From contig JAPKCM010000015.1 of assembly GCA_028822935.1 (NCBI GenBank), forward strand, positions 1-64,000: a stretch of DNA of 64,000 nucleotides. The letters run 5' to 3'. Positions 57,800 to 64,000 of this stretch are shown piece by piece; the stretch's first letter is position 1; each line of letters begins with the position of its first letter. This DNA is from Akkermansiaceae bacterium (GTDB lineage Bacteria > Verrucomicrobiota > Verrucomicrobiia > Verrucomicrobiales > Akkermansiaceae). A model generated the notes under the pieces. The model was not told where the DNA came from. It saw only the letters and a list, made by a program, of their open reading frames with translations, and ran no database searches. The position numbers were made by a program, and so were the translations under genes.

Positions 57800-60499
57800 C
57801 TATCCCTCAAGTAAGGCGTTTAGCCCTCCCTCCAGTTTCTCCAAAGACGGCTGATCAGTAACCTTCTGCCCGTCATCGGTGCTGATGAAAATTGAATCTA
57901 GTGCGGCTCCTTTTTCAGTGCAGATTCGGCAATGGACCGTTTTGAATCCAAAAGCGTTTACTGTTTTGAAAATGTCGTGGAGAAGACCAATGCGGTCTAG
58001 GGCTTGAAGTTCAATCACCGTGAAATGAGGGTCCAGTTCATTACTGATCCAGGCACGGGTAGGGAACTTAATGACTTGTTCGGTCTCTGGATTGAGGTAA
58101 TTGACCTTTTTCTTGAGATAGATACTTGAGTCGTAGTTGTCCGTTTCATTAATGCCGTAAAGAGTTTTCACCATTGCTTTTTGGCGCGAACGGTTCTCCT
58201 CGGCCTTGAATTCTTTCGTGCAGACGCGGAAAAGGTCGAGGACGATGCCATCGGGACGGGTGTAAATATCGGCTGAAAGAATGTTCATTTCGTGCACGGC
58301 CAGGGAGCAACAGGTTTTCTCGAGGAGGAGCGGTGTTTCTCGGGCCGCGATAATCAACTCGGTGTATCCAAATTTGGGTCGCTCCAACCATTGGACGGCA
58401 CATTCAAAGGGAGTATCGGGCCGTCGCGCCCTGCGGTCGATAAATTGCCAAAGGGCGACGATATGTTTGCGGATGCTGCGCTTGCTTCGGAAGCGGAAGT
58501 AGCGGCGCGGCATCAATTTAAAATGTTCTTCAAAGATTTCGTGATGCTTCTCGTTGAGGCTACTTTTTACTTCAGTCCGAATCTCTTCAAACTCGGTGGC
58601 AAGTTCTTCTTTGCCCGCATTCGGGGATTCAGAAAGATAATCTCTCGTATTTCGATAAAGCTGAAGAATGAGGGTTTCCTTCCAAGGAGACCAAGCTTCC
58701 TCGTTAGTGCCGTTTGAATCGGCAAAGGTAAACAAAAGAAGGGTGTCGAGGCGATGGCGGTCGCGCATCAGGCCGGCAAACTCAGCAATGACTTCGGGGT
58801 CATCGATGTTCTTCTTTGTCGCAAAGCGCCACAAGGTAAGATGGTGATCCACTAGGAACATAATGAGGGATCGCCGGCCTCCGGTGATCTGAAGGCGTTT
58901 GCAGAGCCTTACTGCGAGCATGGACGAACCGTCGGTGTGCTCTCGGACATTTTCGGCCCGTCCGGTGTCATGGAGGATCAGTGCGGTATATAGCGCGTAG
59001 GAATCCTGATGCTTTAAAAAGAGATCACGATAGAGCGCGCGATCCTGAGAATCGTTGTCGATGAGAGAATCCAATTGATCGATGCATCTCAGGGTGTGCT
59101 CATCGGCGGTATAGCGATGGAAAAATTCGTGTTGAACGAGGCAATCAAGCGCGCCGAATTCGGGAAGGTAGCGACCCAAGACTCCCGTGCGATGCATCAG
59201 GCGCAGAGTAGTGGCGACTTTCCCTTTATGCTGGAGGAGTTCTCGAAAAGATTCCCGGTTCTCTTTTCGGTTACAAAAGGATTTATTGATGAGGTTCCAA
59301 CTTGCCCTGATGAGTTTGCGAAGTGCAGGGGAGGGGCTTACCTGATGCTGCTGGCAATAAACAAAGAGTCTAATAAGTCGATTGGGATTCTCCTCAAAGA
59401 TCTCTTTACGTTTCGCGAAAAGGCGACCTTGGCGAATCGTGTAGTCATCAAGTTGAATCGTTTTCGATTTCTTGCGCGTAAAGGGAAGAAATCGAAACCC
59501 GGAAGTTTCCTCGCCGTGTTGAAGCTCAAAGATTTCGAAGATGGACTTGGTGTGATTATGGATGTTTCTCGCATGCCTGTAGTAATCTCGCATGAAGGCT
59601 TCGATTCGACGCAGGATACTGGAAGACTGGTATTCAAACTCGTCGGCAATAACCCCTTGAAAGCGGAGGGTAAGGATGTCGTTTCCTTTATCGTGATATT
59701 GCAGCGCGTTACGAACGCGGTGCATAAAATAAAAGGCATCCTTGAGTTCGCGTCGGGCCATTTTGGTGAGGATGCGTTTGGAAACGAGTTCCGTCATAGA
59801 GCGTGTTCCTGCTTCTGCATCAATGATCCAGTCGAGGTTCTGGTAGTCGCGTAAAGTCCCTGGACTTTCTTTGATATTTGGTTCCTGAAGAAAGACGGTA
59901 TGGGAATATTTGGCGTGTCGATTTCTGATGTCCTGACTCCGTTCCTCAAAGAAAGCGGCTTTGTCTTTGGTGATGCATTCCTTTCGGAAACGAGTTGAGA
60001 ATTGCTCGAAGAGTTCTTCATTGCCGATGATGAAGCGAGAATCGAGAAGGGTTGTTCGCGAGATCGGTTCTTGTTTTGCTTCGGTGATGGATTCCTGAAT
60101 CGAGCGGGTAGCAGGGAGGAACTTGAAGCCAAGATCCCAGATGAGCATTTGAATCGACTGGATGAGCGAGGCATCGACTTTTGAGATCTTCTGAGAAGAC
60201 GTTGGGGTCAGGAAAAGGAGGTCAATATCCGAACCGGGATTCATGATGCCTCGCCCGAAGCCGCCATTCGCGACAATCGCCAGACCGGATTCATTTTCAG
60301 GGTCGAAAGCCTGATGTAAGCCGATGATCAGTTGGTCGATGCAGCGCGACCTACTCTGGGCGTTTTTTAAGCCCGATTCGCCATCGAGATGACGCTTATG
60401 GAGCTGCTTTTCGGCTGAGTTGATCTTCTCCTTTAAGTAGGAGATTTTTTCTTCAGGAGGGAGTTCCTGCAGGGTGTCAGGATCTATTTCAAGGAGCAC
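57800..60499 (-). CDS. glnD: PII uridylyltransferase/uridylyl-removing enzyme GlnD
   Basis: The 899-residue protein has the full GlnD layout. It begins with a nucleotidyltransferase domain with ANGGFGRGIMNPGSDIDLLF (two catalytic Asp), then SPGTLRDYQNLDWIIDAE and an HD phosphohydrolase domain (ALYTALILHDTGRAENVREH with His-Asp, and MFLVDHHLTL). Two C-terminal ACT domains (GYTELIIAARETPLLLEKTC and HFTVIELQALDRIGLLHDIF) bind glutamine. It attaches and removes UMP from PII signal proteins, linking nitrogen status to glutamine synthetase and gene control. No glnB gene is in the window. The minus-strand region upstream of its ATG is short before the L,D-transpeptidase end. Confidence 0.94.
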   Translation of the reverse strand: MLLEIDPDTLQELPPEEKISYLKEKINSAEKQLHKRHLDGESGLKNAQSRSRCIDQLIIGLHQAFDPENESGLAIVANGGFGRGIMNPGSDIDLLFLTPTSSQKISKVDASLIQSIQMLIWDLGFKFLPATRSIQESITEAKQEPISRTTLLDSRFIIGNEELFEQFSTRFRKECITKDKAAFFEERSQDIRNRHAKYSHTVFLQEPNIKESPGTLRDYQNLDWIIDAEAGTRSMTELVSKRILTKMARRELKDAFYFMHRVRNALQYHDKGNDILTLRFQGVIADEFEYQSSSILRRIEAFMRDYYRHARNIHNHTKSIFEIFELQHGEETSGFRFLPFTRKKSKTIQLDDYTIRQGRLFAKRKEIFEENPNRLIRLFVYCQQHQVSPSPALRKLIRASWNLINKSFCNRKENRESFRELLQHKGKVATTLRLMHRTGVLGRYLPEFGALDCLVQHEFFHRYTADEHTLRCIDQLDSLIDNDSQDRALYRDLFLKHQDSYALYTALILHDTGRAENVREHTDGSSMLAVRLCKRLQITGGRRSLIMFLVDHHLTLWRFATKKNIDDPEVIAEFAGLMRDRHRLDTLLLFTFADSNGTNEEAWSPWKETLILQLYRNTRDYLSESPNAGKEELATEFEEIRTEVKSSLNEKHHEIFEEHFKLMPRRYFRFRSKRSIRKHIVALWQFIDRRARRPDTPFECAVQWLERPKFGYTELIIAARETPLLLEKTCCSLAVHEMNILSADIYTRPDGIVLDLFRVCTKEFKAEENRSRQKAMVKTLYGINETDNYDSSIYLKKKVNYLNPETEQVIKFPTRAWISNELDPHFTVIELQALDRIGLLHDIFKTVNAFGFKTVHCRICTEKGAALDSIFISTDDGQKVTDQPSLEKLEGGLNALLEG

Positions 60500-60533
60500 G
60501 CCGAGAGGGAATCAAACTCTGCGGGGAAGTCGA

Positions 60534-61154
60534 TCACCAACGTGTTGCAGTGGCACGAGGACGTCCACCATGGCGTGCATAGTAGAAACGCCCGGGGCGG
60601 GTGGTATCAAGTGATCCTCGGATGATTTGGACGTCTGTGCCAACACCAACCCGACGATAGAGATCAATAACATGTTTTGATTTCATGCGAATACAGCCGT
60701 AAGACACTGGACGTCCAATATTACGTTCTTCAGGAGTTCCGTGAATGTAAATGCAGCGGGCCATCGTGTTGCGATTGTGCTGCTCTATTCCGCGGAGCCA
60801 AAGAATGCGTGTGACAATTGGGTCACGTCCGGGAGCATCAGGGCGAATCACTTCACCCGTGCGGCGTCTGCTCTTGAAGACAGCGCCTACAGGTGCGTTC
60901 CCTCCAATTTTCTTAGCAATTTCCAATCTGCCGAGAGGGGTCCTATTCGTTCTGTTCCCGCTTCCGAGACCGAACTTGGATGTGGAGACTGGGTAGGCCT
61001 TCACGGGCTTGCCGTCCTGCACCAAAAGCATCTTTTGGTCGCGAACACTCACCAGCATTTTATTCCGGTCATCGTATTTTGAAGCGCTGCAAGAGGCAGC
61101 GATCAATACGAGGGGAGCTAAAAGAGCTAGGAGAATTAAGCGGGATGAAGGCAT
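60534..61154 (-). CDS. L,D-transpeptidase (YkuD family) lipoprotein
   Basis: The 206-residue protein has a lipoprotein signal ending in LLAPLVLIAASC (lipobox), giving a membrane-anchored periplasmic enzyme. The YkuD domain has VSVRDQKMLLVQDGKPVKAY and YPVSTSKFGLGSGNRTNRTP, and the catalytic site ARCIYIHGTPEERNIGRPVS with YGCIRM (active-site Cys in S-Y-G-C-I-R-M). It probably makes 3-3 peptidoglycan cross-links or attaches lipoproteins. I chose the ATG at 61154; an upstream TTG would add five residues. It is 35 nt upstream of glnD and 20 nt downstream of the glycosyltransferase stop. Confidence 0.88.
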   Translation of the reverse strand: MPSSRLILLALLAPLVLIAASCSASKYDDRNKMLVSVRDQKMLLVQDGKPVKAYPVSTSKFGLGSGNRTNRTPLGRLEIAKKIGGNAPVGAVFKSRRRTGEVIRPDAPGRDPIVTRILWLRGIEQHNRNTMARCIYIHGTPEERNIGRPVSYGCIRMKSKHVIDLYRRVGVGTDVQIIRGSLDTTRPGRFYYARHGGRPRATATRW

Positions 61155-61174
61155 GGTATTTAGAATCAAGAATA

Positions 61175-62677
61175 TCAGCGGCGCGATAAGAACGCGGGGA
61201 CAAACTGGCCAAAGCTAACCATCTGTTTTAGCGAGGACACGGAAGTGTAGAAAAACCCAACAGGGAAGGGGAGAAGCAAGATTGCTGAAGGCCAGTTTCC
61301 GCTAGAGGCGGCGTCGAGCACGACATAGGCGAAGAATATTCCGAACATCAGTTCGAAAACAGGAGTGAGGCTCTTGAGCGCCTTGTAGCGACTCTTGCGA
61401 ATTTGAACTTTTTGCTGTCCTTCAATTCCGTATTTCGGAGTGCGGACAAATCCGGTCTCGTGACCGACGATGGCTTCGAGGACGGCTTTGGCGTTGTTGA
61501 CTGCCATGCCGATTCCAAGGGCAAGAAGAAGGGGGAGATAGAGAATCTCTTTCAGCCATGTCTTTGGGTGGAGGGCTTTCTGAGCAACGGTGTAGAAAAT
61601 AACGACCGAGCAGGAGGCGAAGAAGAAGATAGGAAGGTCGATCATGACGCGTTCCCAGAAGTCTAGTTGAGGCCCCCAAGTATTCTTCGGGAAGATGAGG
61701 AAGCAGAGAGCGATCAGGAGGAGGTAAGCAAAGTTCGAGGTGAGGTGAGCGGTCGCTTCCAGCTTAATGCTGAGCGAGTATTTGCTTTTCCAGATTGATC
61801 CAAGGCACTTCTTGCAGCACTGAATTGATCCTTTGGTCCAGCGATGCTGTTGATTTTTGAATCCGGCCATGTCGACAGGAAGTTCAGCGGGCGTCTCAAC
61901 TTCGCGAAGGAAGATGAACTTCCATCCCTTGAGCTGGGCGCGGTAGCTCAGGTCCATGTCTTCCGTCAAGGTGTCGTGCTCCCAGCCGCCGGCATCTTCG
62001 ATCGCTGACTTACGCCAGATTCCGCCAGTGCCATTGAAGGTGAAGAAACGTCCGGAACGATTACGAGCGGTCTGCTCAATCTCTAGGTGTCCGTCGAGGA
62101 AGAGGGCCTGGATGCGGGTGAGCGCGTTGTAGTTTCGGTTCAGGTGACCCCAACGAGTCTGCACGAGGGCAATCTTCTCGTTGGTGAAATGATGCATCGT
62201 CTTTTGAAGAAGATCGGGGTTGGGGACGAAGTCGGCGTCGAGAATCAAGATGTATTCACCCTTGGATGAACTCATCCCGTTTTCGAGGGCACCTGCTTTA
62301 TAGCCCGTCCGGTCAGTGCGGTGGATACACTCTGCGTCAAATCCTTGCTGACGAAGGCGCTCCGCTCCAGCCATCGAAATCTCGACGGTTTCGTCCGTTG
62401 AATCGTCGAGAATCTGAATCTGAAGCTTGTCCTGAGGATAGTCGAGTGCGGCGACAGCATCGAGCAAGCGATCGACAACATGCATCTCGTTGAAGACGGG
62501 GAGTTGAACGGTGACAAGAGGCATCTCTTGAAATTCCTTCTCGGGTACTGGCATATCATTCCGATACTTGAAGTATAAGAAGAGTGTCGTGAGACGGTGG
62601 AAGCCATACCCTGCAAGTCCAAGAAGGACGAGGGTGTAGAGGCTAAAGTAAACCCAAGAGGCGGTGTCGCTTGTCAT
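61175..62677 (-). CDS. Processive family 2 glycosyltransferase (CslA/BcsA-like membrane protein)
   Basis: The 500-residue membrane protein has an N-terminal helix, a cytoplasmic GT2 domain and four or five C-terminal helices. Motifs: LVTVQLPVFNEMHVVDRLLD, QIQILDDSTDETVEIS, LILDADFVPNPDLL (D-x-D), TLTEDMDLSYRAQLKGW (E-D base) and AGFKNQQHRWTKGSIQCCKK (Q-x-x-R-W). These place it with cellulose/mannan synthase-like polymerases, closest in my reading to the CslA/CslC type. It should polymerise hexoses from nucleotide-sugar donors across the inner membrane; the polymer is unknown. The ATG at 62677 is better than the TTG at 62704. It lies 20 nt before the transpeptidase gene. Confidence 0.88.
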   Translation of the reverse strand: MTSDTASWVYFSLYTLVLLGLAGYGFHRLTTLFLYFKYRNDMPVPEKEFQEMPLVTVQLPVFNEMHVVDRLLDAVAALDYPQDKLQIQILDDSTDETVEISMAGAERLRQQGFDAECIHRTDRTGYKAGALENGMSSSKGEYILILDADFVPNPDLLQKTMHHFTNEKIALVQTRWGHLNRNYNALTRIQALFLDGHLEIEQTARNRSGRFFTFNGTGGIWRKSAIEDAGGWEHDTLTEDMDLSYRAQLKGWKFIFLREVETPAELPVDMAGFKNQQHRWTKGSIQCCKKCLGSIWKSKYSLSIKLEATAHLTSNFAYLLLIALCFLIFPKNTWGPQLDFWERVMIDLPIFFFASCSVVIFYTVAQKALHPKTWLKEILYLPLLLALGIGMAVNNAKAVLEAIVGHETGFVRTPKYGIEGQQKVQIRKSRYKALKSLTPVFELMFGIFFAYVVLDAASSGNWPSAILLLPFPVGFFYTSVSSLKQMVSFGQFVPAFLSRR

Positions 62678-62874
62678 ACTAAATAGTGGTTTGGCAGGAT
62701 GCAAAGGTCACGAAATGTGAATAACGCGATGTCTGGGTGCCAGTATTGAAAGTACAAGTCAAGATCAGGGTGCCGAAACTATACAGGAAATCTTAAGTAT
62801 AGGCGATCATTGAATTTCAATATTTTTAACACTGCAAACTGGACATGGTGGACGGACTTCGGTTCATTCCCTGT

Positions 62875-63723
62875 ATGAAAATCGATCTCATAGGGAAATA
62901 CCGCGCGCAGTGGGGAGAGGGACCTATTTGGTGGGAAGGATGTCTCGTCTACGTCGATATTGAGGAGCATCGTGTGATTTCAGTGAATCCCGATAGTGGA
63001 GAAGAGGAGGTTTTCAACGTAGGTGAACGGGTAGGAGCGGTTGTTCCGCGGGAAAAGGGAGGCTTTGTGATCGCTGGTGATAGTGGATTTCACTTCCTGG
63101 ATCCAAAATCGGGGGAGACGACCGCCATCTCCGATCCTGAACCGGAGAAAGAGAATAATCGCTTTAATGACGGGAAATGCTCTCCCGATGGCCACTTTTT
63201 CGCGGGAACGATTAGCTTGGTTAAAAGGAAGGGTGATGCTGATCTCTATCGTCTGTCTCCCAATCTTGAAGTGAGCAAGTCCTTTGGGCCCGTCACGAAC
63301 TCGAATGGTATTGTTTGGTCAAAGGACGGAGCGTCACTTTACTACATCGACACTCCCCGTAAATCTGTCCTGCGTTTTGATTATGCAGATGGTGAGCTTA
63401 AAAATCCTGAAGAAGTGGTTTCAACGAAGGAACTGGAATCATCTCCGGATGGGATGGCGATTGATGAGGATGGCAATCTCTGGGTCGCTTTTTGCCATGG
63501 CGCGTGTGTGATCTGCTATGATCCCACGTCAGGTGAGAAGGTTCAACAGATTGATCTGCCCTGTTTGGAGACCACCGCAGTTGCCTTTGGCGGTGAAGAT
63601 CTGGACGAACTTTATGTCACGACTGGAATTCACAAGAGTGAGATCGAGGAGGATGCCGGAAGGTTATTTCGGATTTCGGGTTTGGGTGTCAAGGGGCTAC
63701 CGGCGCATGCTTTTGCAGGTTAG
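62875..63723 (+). CDS. SMP-30/gluconolactonase/LRE family protein
   Basis: The 282-residue protein is a six-bladed beta-propeller of the SMP-30 (regucalcin) family. It opens IGKYRAQWGEGPIWWEGCLV (metal-ligand Glu), then NNRFNDGKCSPDGHFFAGTI (with Asn/Asp ligands), FGPVTNSNGIVWSKDG and SPDGMAIDEDGNLWVAF. It should hydrolyse sugar lactones with a divalent metal, or act in Ca2+ binding as in regucalcin. I chose the internal ATG because the family begins with M-K-x-x-L; the frame opens ten residues earlier. The upstream region is AT-rich. It is followed by the smc gene. Confidence 0.85.
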   Translation: MKIDLIGKYRAQWGEGPIWWEGCLVYVDIEEHRVISVNPDSGEEEVFNVGERVGAVVPREKGGFVIAGDSGFHFLDPKSGETTAISDPEPEKENNRFNDGKCSPDGHFFAGTISLVKRKGDADLYRLSPNLEVSKSFGPVTNSNGIVWSKDGASLYYIDTPRKSVLRFDYADGELKNPEEVVSTKELESSPDGMAIDEDGNLWVAFCHGACVICYDPTSGEKVQQIDLPCLETTAVAFGGEDLDELYVTTGIHKSEIEEDAGRLFRISGLGVKGLPAHAFAG

Positions 63724-63749
63724 TTTGCTTTGCTGAAACGACCTGAGGC

Positions 63750-63770
63750 ACAATATGTTGTATTGTTTTT
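63750..63770 (+). terminator. Weak possible terminator after the SMP-30 gene
   Basis: ACAATA (63750-63755) pairs with TATTGT (63761-63766), loop TGTTG, then four more T. The stem is only six A/T-rich pairs. It lies 27 nt after the SMP-30 stop and before smc, so it is well placed but may be too weak to terminate. Confidence 0.35.
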
Positions 63771-63895
63771 GTGTAAGGGCACTAAATAAGGTATTTATTT
63801 CTCTGTTCACTTGAGAGGAGGGCATCCGGGTTCTAGTGTGATGCCGTTCGGAGTGAAGCGTGTTTCATTCCACTCACTCACTGCCTTTCTAGAAC

Positions 63896-64000
63896 ATGTA
63901 TTTAAAATCCCTTCACATCCATGGCTTCAAGTCTTTCGCCGATAAGACCTATCTTGAATTTGCCAAAGGAGTCACCGGTATCGTTGGGCCCAATGGTTGT
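63896..64000 (+). CDS. smc: Chromosome segregation protein SMC, N-terminal fragment cut by window end
   Basis: Only 35 codons are visible. They read [20 protein letters not shown] then [15 protein letters not shown], the standard SMC opening, and the Walker A loop (GPNGCGKSN in the family) begins at the last codons. SMC proteins are long coiled-coil ATPases that compact and segregate chromosomes with ScpA and ScpB. The rest, normally about 1100-1200 residues, lies beyond the window. It starts 172 nt after the SMP-30 gene on the same strand. Confidence 0.92.
   Translation, partial: MYLKSLHIHGFKSFADKTYLEFAKGVTGIVGPNGC

Overview
The window looks like a chromosome segment of a marine-type verrucomicrobium (Verrucomicrobiota, probably Verrucomicrobiales). 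This is inferred from gene content only: two DUF1549/DUF1553 plus DUF1501 pairs, secreted LamG proteins with a short C-terminal module typical of these bacteria, a sigma factor translationally coupled to a Ser/Thr kinase, an Alternative Complex III operon, and eukaryote-type versions of glycogen branching enzyme, UDP-glucose pyrophosphorylase and UMP/CMP kinase. No tRNA, rRNA, CRISPR array or insertion sequence was recognised.

Layout. 1-15,000 is an accessory region. It holds a truncated secreted lectin-like protein, remnants of another secreted protein, two DUF1501/DUF1549 loci (1.46-4.78 kb; 9.54-13.63 kb, the second visibly more GC-rich), and between them a PanB-like enzyme whose metal-ligand positions carry other residues, a DUF2293 protein, a UMP/CMP-kinase fusion, an RDD membrane protein and a homoserine-kinase-like phosphotransferase. 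A LamG secreted protein closes it. 15,000-30,240 is mostly housekeeping: a 3'-5' exonuclease, CoaB and CoaC as separate genes, an MBOAT/SGNH-like acetylation pair, guanylate kinase, MutL, a DUF3500 protein, MgtE, an Mrp-type Fe-S carrier, sigma-54, UDP-glucose pyrophosphorylase and a HAD phosphatase. A cluster of small DNA hairpins lies downstream of mutL.

30,480-47,371 is the centrepiece: one 15-gene, ~17-kb respiratory operon. It encodes Alternative Complex III (ActA-F), a small unknown membrane protein, a three-gene cbb3-like block (CcoN-like, CcoO-like and a mono-haem cytochrome c), and an aa3-type oxidase (subunits I, III, IV, two small membrane proteins, subunit II). Two near-identical palindromes matching the Rex operator form (and also a CRP-type site) precede it, and a perfect 11-bp terminator hairpin follows it. 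The CcoN-like protein lacks the CuB ligands and the haem b3 ligand, so it cannot be a normal oxidase. Subunit III carries an insertion of roughly 375 residues. Together these suggest an unusual ACIII/pseudo-cbb3/aa3 assembly that moves electrons from quinol to oxygen.

47,450-64,000 holds a convergent pair of unknown genes, a sigma-factor/kinase signalling pair with an apparently near-leaderless promoter, an OsmC protein, a LipB-PolX pair, GlgB, GlnD, an L,D-transpeptidase, a processive GT2 glycosyltransferase, an SMP-30 family lactonase-like protein and the first 35 codons of SMC. All functional calls come from reading motifs by eye; no database search was run.
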